From: a bacterium UBP8_UBA817
GTDB taxonomy: Bacteria > Margulisbacteria > Marinamargulisbacteria > UBA817
Assembly (NCBI GenBank): GCA_002296285.1
Contig: DBHX01000041.1
Coordinates: 1-44,053, forward strand
Direction: 5' to 3'
DNA: 44,053 nucleotides
Shown here: one piece after another, positions 34,901-44,053 of the stretch
How the letters are laid out: each line of letters opens with the position of its first letter
Position numbering within the stretch: the first letter of the stretch is position 1
The notes under the pieces: generated by a model
What the model was told of the DNA's origin: nothing
The model's input: only the letters and a program-made list of their open reading frames with translations
Database searches by the model: none
Translations under genes and position numbers: made by a program

Positions 34901-37900
34901 TCGAAGAATTGACTCAAATTACAGAATCATTGGCAGATCTTGAGGCTTTGGGGATTGATATTCAGGGCATATTGGGGAAAGTGTTGGGCACCAAACTGTA
35001 CCGAGCCAATGAAGAGGGACTCAAAACCATTCAGAGAAACGTTGCAGCAACCATCATGGCGAAGCCTGATGCAAGTGTGTCTGACGTCATCAAAGCCATG
35101 ATCATGATGAAACAGGCCCATGATGGAAACAGGTATCGGGACCAGCAACTGGAACGAACGTTTCAACAGAACCCAGATCAGTGGGGAGGGAGTATTTTTA
35201 GAGCCCTTGATAAATTAAAAAACAGCCCAGCCGACAAAGACACGTTAAATTCTGAATTGATGACCCTGGTGTTTCCTGAGGCACAGCGCACTCGATTATT
35301 TGATTGTTTAACGGAGGGTCAAGGGATTCAAGGCATTGCATTTAATCGCGTTACCCAACAGTTGGAATTAACCCGAACATTGGGTGACCCAAACATATTA
35401 TTGGACCCCATCACCATGGCCTGCACCATATCGCAGCATGAGGTGGCAACACTTCAAAAATCAACACAGGAGATACTGAAACACCTTTATTTTTCTGAAG
35501 GCATTCGGTTCCCAACGGTCGTTAAAGCAACCGCAAACTTCGATGGGGATCGGCAAGCGGCGGCATTGGTGGGGGATCACTTTGCAGTAATTAATGCAGC
35601 CGGTAAGGATGAGATTTACTTTCAACAAGCCAAAAACACATGGATTCGGCACGTTGATATTGATGAAGGATTGTTTCCAGCTGACGTGCGTGGATCTTCA
35701 CACATTCAACAGCCACTTCATCAATTTTTTAAGGCCCATCAAATGTCGGCTTGGGTTAATTCGGCGGGACAATTATTTTTGTATGACCAGCACATGAACT
35801 GCCAATACACAATTAAGACTGAACATGGTCAACAACCCGTGATCACCCGCTTAAAAGATAATGCAATACTCACCAGTTGCATTATGGATCACGGTCAAAT
35901 CACCACCACATGGTCTAAACGAAATGAGGAGGGGCCAGCCATTGAATTTATGGAAATAGAAAACAATGGGGCAACGCTTGTGTTAACCAAACATGGAGAG
36001 CATTTTAAACATGAGAACGGGTTTATTCTTCAAAATTCAACAGAATACCTTGTGTTTAAACACCCCACCCGTCGGGAATATATGATCATGGACTGTGTTT
36101 GTGGCCACTGGTTTTCACGCACTACCAGAGACCCCAATGGCAATGTGAAAGTGGTCCAGCCAAAGGTTAATAGAAGTAACCAATTAGATGCCAAACAAAT
36201 ACATGAACATGCCACCCCAACGGATGCCATGGCGCAATGGTTATTATTTTGTAGAACTGAATATCAATCATTTGAGGGTGAGTTTTTTATTCAAGATTTG
36301 GAAGAGCTCATGGCCAATGCCGTTCCAGCCACACTGAGTGAGTTTACCATGGACCAGTTGAATCGTCAGATAGAGGTCTTAAAGGAGTCACCCATAAAAA
36401 CACTTGCAAAAATGCTGTTGAATAACCGCTTAAGGCATTGCACCGTTGAAACCAAGGACGGGCACCATCAACCGGGCAATAATTTTAAGTGTGATATCAA
36501 TGGGTCGGATGAACGCCAACTTCAGAATCAACCCCTGCCAGTTCAGCTCATGGCGGCGTGGATGGCCATTGATGAGGGCCGATCCGCTGAGACATATTTT
36601 GAGGCCATCAAAGCATTGGACATGTCGAGAATATCAGGGAAACCACACCGAATGCTCATGCAATTATTGGCTGGGCAAACGGGTCGTTATGCCAAAGAAT
36701 TGCAACAAAAATTGGGGGTGGATGCCACGGTATTGGCCAGGGCCAATTACAATACGGTGGAGGCTTTAACAAGGGATCCTCAGAATTATTTGACGGTGGA
36801 AGCCGAGCACATTCCAACGCAATTGGCGCAATTGGCGCAATTGGAAGCACGGTTGCACCTATTATTGGCCGACAAGGGATTGGGGCATTTAAGTGCCCCC
36901 GATGTTTTGAATATCGTTATTCAAGGGGATCGGTATGGGGCCTTTGGCGATCAAAAAGAGGCCATTCAAACCTTGGCCTTGAATACCCTCATATTAACCA
37001 CACGACAGCTGTCGGATAAAAAATGTACATATGAAGATCGTTTGATTCAAGTGCTGAATCAATCCATAGTGGATCCAGAAGAAGCGTTTGATGCCTTTCG
37101 GCAATGCGCGGTATTTTTGCTATGCGAAATGCAACTTGGGGGCCGATTAAGGCCGGAACAAGTCAGCATTTTAACCCATATTTTTAATGGCCAAACACGG
37201 TTGGCAGAATTGAGGACCGGGTTTGGTAAAACCGATGTGGTGTTGTTCTTGGTGGCCTTGTACATGGGCCAAAAACAGGGAGTTTGCATTGAAATGCCCG
37301 ATGAGTTGTTGCCGATCAATATGGCACTCTTTCAGAAAAAAATGCAGGGGCTCATGGCCAGTGTGTGGACCCCAAGACTGGACTTCAATCAAATCGAGGG
37401 CAACCCACAGATATTGGATGACTTTTTGGTTGAACTAAAAACCCATAACCAAAAAGGCGACATCATGATGGCCTCGCAATACCTGTTTGACCAACAATTT
37501 ACCGATGTTTTAAATCAATGCATTTGTGAGGGGAAATTGGGGATTGTGCCCAAACTATTGGCCATTCGAGAGGAATTGGGCACTCAATTCACCATGACTG
37601 ACGAAGTGGATGCCTTTGATCAACAGTGCAAGTTTATTCGAACCGATGGCCAGTACGCCACCAAATCCTTAGCGCGTATTGAACTCACCAGCAAGGTGAT
37701 TGAAGCCATGGAGGCGTTTGAAGCCAGCGTAGATATCACCAAACCCCAAAGGGAGGCCTATGAAACATGGCTAAAAAACCCAGGCAACGTAACAGGTGTG
37801 CTTCAAAGATTGGGCTTTACCCTTCCAGCTGTTCATGATTTTGAAACGGCACCATTTGAAGGCATTGCAAGAGCCGATGGGCATCCCATTGATCAAAATG

Positions 37901-40900
37901 ATCACAATGATCTGGGGTTCATTCAACACATGCTTTACACCGTCGGGCGGCAGGTGTACAGCATGCAATGGAATAAAGATTACGGGCTTCGGGCATCCAG
38001 CTTGGAAGCGGTCCCCTATAAGGGAAATAACGACCCCTCTCCCAATGAAAACTTTACCGATAGCGAACTGGTGCAATGGCTCACCCATCATTGCAATAAA
38101 CAAAAAAAGTTTGATATCAAACAATGTGGGATTGATAAGCGAATGGCATTCATTTGCCGAGTGGCCGATACGGAAGTCAGTGATGATAACGAGGCACTGA
38201 ACCTCTTCAGTCAACAGGTAAAAGAATGGGCCCAGCAGTTCAATACGCCATCATCATTGATGACCGGGGTTAAGGCCTTGGCCGAAGCCTTGGACCATCC
38301 AAGCGAGCACCCTTTTGCACAGACGTTTTTATACCGATTGAGTCAAATTGAAGACCCCAACGTCATCACCTTCCAATTGCTTGGCAATGCCAAAACAGCG
38401 GCACGCGTGTATGAAACCACCTCGTATGGGAGTGCCAATACCTCAAAATTATTGCAGTCTGGGTGTTTGGGGGTCAGTGGGACCAATACCGACACCACAT
38501 CACCGTTATGGTTGTCCAATGCTAAGGCAAATGAAAAATTTAACATTCACGGTGTGAATGCCAATGACTTTTACGCTCATGTATTAAAAGAGTCAAATGA
38601 AGCCCTGTCCGAACTAAAATGCAATGGTCAAAACGACGTGAAAAGAATTAATCGCCCCATGCTTGATCATGTGGCTCAAATGGCTAATACCCATCAATTG
38701 ATCATTGATTGTGGGGCATTAATTCAAGGCATTGGCAATGACAATGTGGCGGATGCAATATTAAAGGGAAAAGATGACCGGTGGGTGGTATTTTACGATA
38801 CCAATCGGGAAGAACTCATGGCCAAATCAAAAGATGAGAGCATCACGTATGCACAGTTGGTTCAACGGGTGACGGCTGGCACCATTCAAAAAAGCAACAT
38901 TAATGTGTTTGTGGACCATGCCCATCGCGTGGGGTTAAACGTCAAAGAAATTACAGAGGAAGCATCCAGAACCCATCTGTTGGTGAGCGAAGAAAACACC
39001 ACCCGCGACATTCAACAGTCCATTGGCCGCCATCGCCCGGGAATGGATTCAGGAAATTTAATCGTGAGCATGGCCTGTCGAGCAGGAGCATTTGATGGAA
39101 AAGGCACCATTAAATACGTTATTGAAGCCATTGAAAAAAGCACCAAGAAAAGACTGGCCCAAAGTGAGCTCGAGGCCCTTGAGTTGCATGCCAAGGGCCT
39201 ATTGGAAGTTCACATTCAAACTGCATTGAAAAAAAAACCTCAACTCATGCAAAATGAAAAATTTAGAGCCCAATACCAAGCACTGGTATCGCGAGTCATC
39301 ACGCAAGGCTTGGAGGGCTTTGGCGTGTCAACGAAGTCATTAACCGAAGACAGTTTAAAAGACCATTTGCAAACCATGAAAGCCCGCATGATTGGTTTGG
39401 CCAGACGTTTCAATAATTTGGGGGTTGGATTAGAGCTAGATGGCCTTCAAAACACCATTTCAGACGAACGATCCAACGGTTTTGATAAAACATCCCTGGT
39501 GAGTTCTTTGGACCATGTGTTTTGCGAGTCATATTACCGAATTAAAGCCAACATGCCAGCTGAAGGGATCACCATTGGTGCACCATCCGTGGCCGGGACC
39601 GCCGTGGCGGGCCAGGGGATGGCTCAACAACAAGCCGTAGCTCAACAACAAGCGGTGGCCCAGCAGCAGGCCTTGGCTCAACAGGTGGCTTTGGCCCAGT
39701 CCATGACGTGTTCCATTACTGCCACTGAACGACCACCGGGGCCACCGGGCTTGCTTAGGGTAAGGGAACCGCAGTTTAGTGACTCTGACAAGGTGGATGC
39801 GGCACCCACATTTTTGAATGGTCATGCGGCATATGCGAAGATTCTTGCAAAAGACGAACAACTGGCGGAGTTTTTACGGCAAATGAATATGTTGGATACC
39901 ATTCAGTTTTCACGGCGATGGTTGGCCAAATGTTCACCCACCCATCGCCCAGCCATCCATACCATGATCGAAAAAGATGGCGTCATCCACGTCATCACCC
40001 CCGAGGAATTGGCATATGATCAAACTCAAGCCGACGGTCAAGACTTGAACGGGGGCACAATCAGGTTTGACACCTACTATAACAGAAAAGGAGATAAATT
40101 GAGCCCATTGGATACCGCCATGGTGCTATTGGTTGATTCCAATCGGGTGCCAGATAAAACAGCTGAAGTTCAGAGGCAAATGGTAAGTGCCATTCAAACG
40201 GTTCAAAGTGAACTTGAACAGGAATTGAGGAAATTTGACGCATCAGCAACGGTGCAAGAGCGTTTACAGGCCGCTAATACTTGGTTAAGTCATAAAGTCC
40301 GGTGTGTAAGTGACGGCGAATCAGATGAAAATGATTCCCAAAAATACCGTGGCATTAAGCATGTGGTGGCAGTTCAGCTGCTCATTCAAACCAAGCATCA
40401 AATGCCATGGGACCACCTATCAGCAAGAAAATTCAAGGGATTAAACCAAAATGCCGATGCGTTATGTGAGCCAGAAGGACGGCAAGAAGCATCCTACTCC
40501 CCCCTCCATGTGTGGGGAATCATGCCAGAAAGCCAGTCATTTAAGGCTGCGTTAATGGCAATGAAAACCGCCATATTTGAACAAGTTTTTTCAAACAGTT
40601 CAATGAAGCAAGAAACAATGGGTCAAATCAAAGCGGGCGTTATTCGTAGAGCCCCTCAGCCATTTAAAAAGGAAAAAAGTAAAATTACTAAAAATATTCA
40701 AAGAGCCATTCATGATTCCATTGCATCTGAAGAAGCATTGCAAGCTAAAGAAGGTGAGATTGCATCAAGAACAGCAGCGATGGAGGCTAAAATAGATGAA
40801 TTAATTCGTAATTATGGATTGGGCATTACATTTTCTAAGGGCATGTCAATTGACAAAAAAATGGCGCTGGTCCAGAAAGAACTTGAGGACCATATTCAAC

Positions 40901-43347
40901 AAAAAGATGCGGAATTGGCGGAAGGAAACAGAGCGGATGTCCATGCGTTGGGGGAAGCCATGACACAATTACAAGGCATCTCGCGAAGCATTTTTAGATT
41001 TGATCAAAAGGAGGAATATGAAGATGCGTCGGTAATGCAACATAAGTTACAGGAATCGCTCAAAAAATTTGAGCAAGAGTGTAGATCTGGAATTAATGAA
41101 GCACAAACACAATTAGGTGTTTGTCAAGAACAACAAGCCAGCTTAGACCAAGCCATGCACCAATTAAGAACTCAAATGGAACAATTACTCCAAAAGCAGC
41201 AAGAAGAACGTGACCGGGCTGAAATGGATGCCGCTGATATTCAAGGTGAATTAACAAGCGTTCAAGCCACATTAGACCGATTGTTTGCGAGCCAGTTAGA
41301 AGGTGAAATAGCCCAAGTTGTTGACGAAATCAATAGGCTCACCAGATTAAATGTGAATTATGCAGAACAATACCCGAAATTAAAAGATGAATTTAAAGAT
41401 AAAAATGATCAACAGATCAACCGTTTAATTTCAGAGTCCATGGTTCCAGTGTATGAGTTCATCACTAGTTTGGCGGATCATGATAATGCTCAGGTGGTGG
41501 GGGAATTTTTTGATTTTATATCACAGTTTAATACGGGCGATGAAATATCTTCCTTATTGAATAAGCAAGTTAACATCAATAGGTTTTTAAAAGGACGTTT
41601 TCCTAATGATAAACAAAGAAAAACATTTTCTAACATTTTTTCCTATGGCCATAAATCTGGCAAGTGTAAGGAGGGATTTATTGGGGTAAAAATTCTACCA
41701 GTAAAACATCCAAAACTATTTAAATCGGGTGGTTACTTAAGCAAGTTTTTAACAGCTGCAGAATTGATTGATTCAGCTAAAACGCTTTCAAATCACCACA
41801 TTTTCCAACCATCTGGTTATGATCTACCCCAAATGGCAAAAGCTTTTACACTAGAAAAATTGAATAGTAAAGATAAAATTGATGAATTAAATGCAGATAG
41901 GATCAACCCTCAAGACCTAAATTTATTCTTCCAAATCATGGTGCTTTGCTATAGCTTTCTTCATGGTGATGATAAAACACAATTTATAACAAATGTGAAA
42001 AACATTAGGGAAAATCAAAGTAGATATCATCGTTTACAGGCACAATATAATAAATTAAAGACTCAAATTGATGCGCTCAATCAACAAAAAGATAGGTTCT
42101 CGGGCGAATTAGTTGGATTACGTGAAAGTATTGTTAAAATTGAACGTCATTTAGAGCATACTATGAATCAGTTAAGTAATCGTATTGAGGAACTTGATAC
42201 ACAAAAACAACGTAACAAAGGTGAGCAGGATAAAATAGCACAAAAAATAGAGGAATACGAACAGGCATTAATAGATGTGGGGCACCTTTTAAGCAAAGTC
42301 ATTGAGCTGAGGGCCATGGTGGATGATGTGCGAGGTAACATCGATCGTAGAGGTGGTGTTGCATCCGATATAGAGGTAAAACGTTTAGCTTTAGCTAACG
42401 CTCAAAAAAGCCTTCAAGAGTTAACCGAGCTTCAAAATCAAAAACAAATAATGGAACGTGAAAAAGAAGATATTCATGATCAATTGAAGGCCAATTTATT
42501 GACACCAGACTCACCAAAATTAAAAGCATTGGTTCGAAAGGCCATTCAAAACCAAGTCATTCAAATGATTCAAGAGTATTTATGTATAGATTTAAATGAA
42601 GATAAAATTGATCAAGTCATGAGAGATCCCCAGACACGGGCATTCATTGAGGCCATCATGAATAGATACGATCAACAATTAACACACCCCGAGTCAACCC
42701 CCAAGCTATTTGAGTTTGAAGCAATGCGCTTTGATTATGATGGAGCATCAGTGTCAATCCAATTTCCAAAACTATGTGAGGATCCAACGACTTTCGTTGA
42801 TCAGCACCAACCGTCAGTTTCGTTTTTATCACAGCTGTGTCAATTGGCAAGCATTGAACCAGACACCATTACTGATGAGCATGGTCATCGCATTACCGTT
42901 GGACAGGATAGCTCACTCATTCGAACAAGCGCCATGATCCAGCCGTTTTTACAATCACAACTTCCTTTTTGGGCGGCCATTGAATTGGGTGAGGGTGCAA
43001 GATCATTTCAAGAGACCATGATTCGCCTGGCATTAACAAAGTTTAATATTGAGGGTGGCCCAGCCAGTGCAAAACCAGCCGATATAACCGCGGTTCAATC
43101 GTTTGCAGAGAAAGGAACATCCATTCCCAAATTTGTTCAGGAATTAATTCAGGCCGATGTGGAGGATGCGATGCAAAAAGAAAGTGCATTAACTAACCAT
43201 TCAGCGAGCCCCATCATGAGCTGCCCAGCCATCAATGGCATGTACTCGCCAACACGCAGTCCAGCAGACACTGTATTGGTGCCTGTTTATGAGGAAGATC
43301 GCGTACGAAGAGATTTACGCCCAGAATTTGATGCGGTTGATGATTAA
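31951..43347 (+). CDS. giant protein, 3798 aa, with SF2/SecA-like motor core and coiled coils
   Basis: Function unknown. No Sec signal. Residues 1-1700 are mainly helical and unrecognised, with a Gly/Pro linker near 203. A motor core follows: RPEQ (1734-1737), Walker A AELRTGFGKT (Lys1760), Walker B DEVDA (1884-1888), VSGTN (2175-2179, motif III-like), NVFVDHAHRVGLN (near 2318-2330, motif V-like) and QQSIGRHRPG (2355-2364, motif VI with arginine fingers). The AEL/M-RTGxGKT plus DEVD wording is SecA-like, and such cores also occur in giant DUF3638-type proteins; I cannot decide between them. A Q-rich repeat (2558-2583) and PPGPPGLL linker come next, then coiled coils around 2911-3120 and 3358-3515. 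ATG 31951 with AAGGGG. Downstream gene follows in 40 bases. Possibly a secreted or intracellular toxin/effector; this is inference. Confidence 0.85.
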   Translation: MAVQFQQSYFLGVNPIQTLGKPSTGHRNRDETIEYLKQITGGTNEALQAQLRNAQEASNKVMMRSGRTSINVKKFEDQQGLFNLDLMENGAITPRHVSVMAYIDPGMHRRTNIFDLYNQFSVEHWRNGAEELKNLSYLGEFFMVDSSIQEQLIAWDKDGVLDVSNAKTTLNLTREKIEKTDDTKAAHEFLEHVLKLKKAATHVGGPGGPPTKPTRQQKIDALKALAKETMGKYGVSESMGNAKIRAIEFEMAQIIATASAIPRDPVIDFEDKKDPFFKTTEGYRYQRLAQKLDQARQIFDGIQSNRNNELTRIESFNEEQFSDEKQSEFLEALKTNSQTEFQRVYAPIAEELVASMGSLRNVDTTESAEATFREKYSGQSSGELIKNRAKDWDMDAAVMFTETTKKIPVKAHKIWGRYAGMSEAVITKIWMDSGSWVEEFVERLKAHCKAKIKLVQQESQRSETANQEPWLQDSLSRLDKLKGILEMPNDQSTEPPPEPTESHFSKAFKERKEAQTKAIQKLKEGSLLLQWHDKRLARLERLSERYTFQPGMTEREMWAPLCELDGLKKVKQQLFATIPEETGDPTALNAAVKAVLEACQQEPMNTDELKLCFSEFNSKLESWKLIESPILSVVEHAKAKYIQQVVKWHFKGSPSVPRTMTASTPFSMNDMHKSRVTTVQIKDPRDNPLAIMGDGIDGILAHLQTLQRNFDPDTMDEGQFTQSVAIQWERAKALPGEVSTEQLDQLFGFRLGIHREVPFTASDIDWIKACCLNVRDPLTCLKIMEAGVLTLLNPIGIEKGLKEVINHHDLWGLANRLYGHYQTHPSALHAHLRGEKLDANDLQDGIKEELKRIFKIGAKWDWDQQQALIEYTMSWPPQLREWLAEVPGLFEGRRGLLMDTDTKDPSVVLHRYMERVAGVDGVDTHWSTMLHYAVQHQASLTHEGIEGRIHLKGFKGFIHDQINQVISSISVTESGDDIQVNGRIEELTQITESLADLEALGIDIQGILGKVLGTKLYRANEEGLKTIQRNVAATIMAKPDASVSDVIKAMIMMKQAHDGNRYRDQQLERTFQQNPDQWGGSIFRALDKLKNSPADKDTLNSELMTLVFPEAQRTRLFDCLTEGQGIQGIAFNRVTQQLELTRTLGDPNILLDPITMACTISQHEVATLQKSTQEILKHLYFSEGIRFPTVVKATANFDGDRQAAALVGDHFAVINAAGKDEIYFQQAKNTWIRHVDIDEGLFPADVRGSSHIQQPLHQFFKAHQMSAWVNSAGQLFLYDQHMNCQYTIKTEHGQQPVITRLKDNAILTSCIMDHGQITTTWSKRNEEGPAIEFMEIENNGATLVLTKHGEHFKHENGFILQNSTEYLVFKHPTRREYMIMDCVCGHWFSRTTRDPNGNVKVVQPKVNRSNQLDAKQIHEHATPTDAMAQWLLFCRTEYQSFEGEFFIQDLEELMANAVPATLSEFTMDQLNRQIEVLKESPIKTLAKMLLNNRLRHCTVETKDGHHQPGNNFKCDINGSDERQLQNQPLPVQLMAAWMAIDEGRSAETYFEAIKALDMSRISGKPHRMLMQLLAGQTGRYAKELQQKLGVDATVLARANYNTVEALTRDPQNYLTVEAEHIPTQLAQLAQLEARLHLLLADKGLGHLSAPDVLNIVIQGDRYGAFGDQKEAIQTLALNTLILTTRQLSDKKCTYEDRLIQVLNQSIVDPEEAFDAFRQCAVFLLCEMQLGGRLRPEQVSILTHIFNGQTRLAELRTGFGKTDVVLFLVALYMGQKQGVCIEMPDELLPINMALFQKKMQGLMASVWTPRLDFNQIEGNPQILDDFLVELKTHNQKGDIMMASQYLFDQQFTDVLNQCICEGKLGIVPKLLAIREELGTQFTMTDEVDAFDQQCKFIRTDGQYATKSLARIELTSKVIEAMEAFEASVDITKPQREAYETWLKNPGNVTGVLQRLGFTLPAVHDFETAPFEGIARADGHPIDQNDHNDLGFIQHMLYTVGRQVYSMQWNKDYGLRASSLEAVPYKGNNDPSPNENFTDSELVQWLTHHCNKQKKFDIKQCGIDKRMAFICRVADTEVSDDNEALNLFSQQVKEWAQQFNTPSSLMTGVKALAEALDHPSEHPFAQTFLYRLSQIEDPNVITFQLLGNAKTAARVYETTSYGSANTSKLLQSGCLGVSGTNTDTTSPLWLSNAKANEKFNIHGVNANDFYAHVLKESNEALSELKCNGQNDVKRINRPMLDHVAQMANTHQLIIDCGALIQGIGNDNVADAILKGKDDRWVVFYDTNREELMAKSKDESITYAQLVQRVTAGTIQKSNINVFVDHAHRVGLNVKEITEEASRTHLLVSEENTTRDIQQSIGRHRPGMDSGNLIVSMACRAGAFDGKGTIKYVIEAIEKSTKKRLAQSELEALELHAKGLLEVHIQTALKKKPQLMQNEKFRAQYQALVSRVITQGLEGFGVSTKSLTEDSLKDHLQTMKARMIGLARRFNNLGVGLELDGLQNTISDERSNGFDKTSLVSSLDHVFCESYYRIKANMPAEGITIGAPSVAGTAVAGQGMAQQQAVAQQQAVAQQQALAQQVALAQSMTCSITATERPPGPPGLLRVREPQFSDSDKVDAAPTFLNGHAAYAKILAKDEQLAEFLRQMNMLDTIQFSRRWLAKCSPTHRPAIHTMIEKDGVIHVITPEELAYDQTQADGQDLNGGTIRFDTYYNRKGDKLSPLDTAMVLLVDSNRVPDKTAEVQRQMVSAIQTVQSELEQELRKFDASATVQERLQAANTWLSHKVRCVSDGESDENDSQKYRGIKHVVAVQLLIQTKHQMPWDHLSARKFKGLNQNADALCEPEGRQEASYSPLHVWGIMPESQSFKAALMAMKTAIFEQVFSNSSMKQETMGQIKAGVIRRAPQPFKKEKSKITKNIQRAIHDSIASEEALQAKEGEIASRTAAMEAKIDELIRNYGLGITFSKGMSIDKKMALVQKELEDHIQQKDAELAEGNRADVHALGEAMTQLQGISRSIFRFDQKEEYEDASVMQHKLQESLKKFEQECRSGINEAQTQLGVCQEQQASLDQAMHQLRTQMEQLLQKQQEERDRAEMDAADIQGELTSVQATLDRLFASQLEGEIAQVVDEINRLTRLNVNYAEQYPKLKDEFKDKNDQQINRLISESMVPVYEFITSLADHDNAQVVGEFFDFISQFNTGDEISSLLNKQVNINRFLKGRFPNDKQRKTFSNIFSYGHKSGKCKEGFIGVKILPVKHPKLFKSGGYLSKFLTAAELIDSAKTLSNHHIFQPSGYDLPQMAKAFTLEKLNSKDKIDELNADRINPQDLNLFFQIMVLCYSFLHGDDKTQFITNVKNIRENQSRYHRLQAQYNKLKTQIDALNQQKDRFSGELVGLRESIVKIERHLEHTMNQLSNRIEELDTQKQRNKGEQDKIAQKIEEYEQALIDVGHLLSKVIELRAMVDDVRGNIDRRGGVASDIEVKRLALANAQKSLQELTELQNQKQIMEREKEDIHDQLKANLLTPDSPKLKALVRKAIQNQVIQMIQEYLCIDLNEDKIDQVMRDPQTRAFIEAIMNRYDQQLTHPESTPKLFEFEAMRFDYDGASVSIQFPKLCEDPTTFVDQHQPSVSFLSQLCQLASIEPDTITDEHGHRITVGQDSSLIRTSAMIQPFLQSQLPFWAAIELGEGARSFQETMIRLALTKFNIEGGPASAKPADITAVQSFAEKGTSIPKFVQELIQADVEDAMQKESALTNHSASPIMSCPAINGMYSPTRSPADTVLVPVYEEDRVRRDLRPEFDAVDD
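36820..36846 (+). repeat. 9-base tandem repeat inside the giant gene
   Basis: CAATTGGCG occurs twice in a row followed by a third copy with two changes (CAATTGGAA), encoding QLAQLAQLE. In-frame, so it only lengthens a helix. Confidence 0.7.
39622..39699 (+). repeat. 18-base tandem repeats encoding AQQQAV-type units
   Basis: Four 18-base units encode AQQQAV, AQQQAV, AQQQAL, AQQVAL, then AQ. Synonymous changes (CAA to CAG) show the units are not fresh copies. It forms a flexible Gln/Ala hinge between the motor core and the C-terminal half, directly before a Pro-rich linker. Confidence 0.85.
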
Positions 43348-43387
43348 TAAAAAGTTTAAATCATCCAAAATCGGGGAATAAAACATC

Positions 43388-44053
43388 ATGACCATAGGAC
43401 CATCAGGATCACCACCAACACCCCCGCAAAGGATTGTGTCTAGTGTTAGTACAAAAAGATCAGTACCAACACCATCAGGAACACCTACTCTAGGACCACC
43501 AGAAGCGGTGCTCATACCAGTAAACACCCAAGTGATTACACAGGCGCTATCGGACACCTACCGAGGGAACCAGCAAGGTGATTTTATGGGTTTTTTAGAG
43601 AAATTAAATCAGGATGATTCATTGCCAGAACAAACAAAAGAAAAAGTAACAAAAGCAATGAGCAGTTTTAAAGTGGTTGAAACCTTATTTATTCCTGGGG
43701 GTTCATTTAATTCATCAGATAATGACCAATTGACCACCATGATCCAAAGATCCCTTGAGGGAATTGTGGCGTTATGCGAATTGTTAGAACCCATTGGGGG
43801 GCAAAATTTAGGACCCATTAAGGATAAAGCACAACGTTGCTTATTGGGGCTAAAGGACCCATCAAAAAAAATGGGCATGCTGGAGTATGTCCGACAAAAA
43901 ATAGTGGGGAATAAAAATTATTTTTTTGGTGATGCTAACGCCCAAAGTTTAACAGCGGTGTCACTATTTTTTGGTGACATTGATGATTTGGTATCAAACG
44001 CAATGGAAGGTATAACGAGTTCAGAAAGAACACCCCCCAGCGAAGAAGCACCC
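43388..44053 (+). CDS. protein of unknown function, 5' portion (runs off the right edge)
   Basis: Open for 222 codons to the window end. ATG 43388 is preceded by GGGGAA (11 bases away). The first 40 residues are Pro/Ser/Thr/Gly-rich (MTIGPSGSPPTPPQRI), an unstructured N-terminus without a Sec signal. A helical segment follows (DFMGFLEKLNQDD, then IQRSLEGIVALCELLEP). Not recognised. Sitting 40 bases after the giant gene on the same strand, it is probably in the same transcript and may be a partner. Its end and any C-terminal domain are outside the window. Confidence 0.75.
   Translation, partial: MTIGPSGSPPTPPQRIVSSVSTKRSVPTPSGTPTLGPPEAVLIPVNTQVITQALSDTYRGNQQGDFMGFLEKLNQDDSLPEQTKEKVTKAMSSFKVVETLFIPGGSFNSSDNDQLTTMIQRSLEGIVALCELLEPIGGQNLGPIKDKAQRCLLGLKDPSKKMGMLEYVRQKIVGNKNYFFGDANAQSLTAVSLFFGDIDDLVSNAMEGITSSERTPPSEEAP

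Noticed and set aside
37771..38214. 147-codon minus-strand frame inside the giant gene
   Set aside because: Antisense shadow; the plus-strand frame is continuous through it and carries the motor motifs nearby.

Overview
The window reads as a compact, moderately AT-rich bacterial chromosome segment with short gaps, frequent 1-13 nt gene overlaps and many TTG or GTG starts. A bifunctional class A penicillin-binding protein, a Prc/Tsp-type periplasmic protease, a possible lipoprotein and several signal peptides suggest a diderm. The GyrB, AccA and AccD sequences resemble Firmicutes/Cyanobacteria-type homologues more than typical Proteobacteria, so I lean towards a non-proteobacterial, perhaps candidate-phylum, lineage. 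I cannot name the organism, and this placement is from memory of the families, not from a search. I saw no rRNA, tRNA or CRISPR array.

Left part (1-18051): gyrB (5' portion, minus strand); a two-gene secreted/lipoprotein pair; a glycosyltransferase-like protein with TPR-like C-terminus; tyrS; a plus-strand unit of PBP1A, thioredoxin reductase and a secreted orphan; an orphan on the minus strand; fumC; a minus-strand unit of malic enzyme, Prc protease and nitroreductase; an exported thermonuclease-like protein that looks leaderless; and a 758-residue orphan.

Middle part (18048-29584): a six-gene minus-strand unit, accD-accA-SNF2 helicase-accB-recJ-RSH, places carboxylase subunits of fatty acid synthesis with a (p)ppGpp synthetase/hydrolase and a DNA exonuclease. 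A divergent plus-strand unit carries rpsT, an orphan and a cysteine desulfurase, ending near an AT-rich hairpin.

Right part (29728-44053) is accessory. An IS5-type element with a two-frame transposase abuts a fragment holding the C-terminal half of an SbcC/Rad50-like ATPase. The fragment is bounded on both sides by CTAG next to inverted copies of the same IS end. The solo IS end carries an extended -10 promoter pointing towards a giant gene of 3798 codons. This giant protein has an SF2/SecA-like motor core in its middle, a Q-rich repeat and Pro-rich linker, and a more AT-rich coiled-coil section near the C-terminus. A further unrecognised gene, cut by the window edge, follows it. The giant gene with its neighbour is the best candidate for an undescribed system, possibly a host- or competitor-directed protein, but no function can be read from sequence alone.
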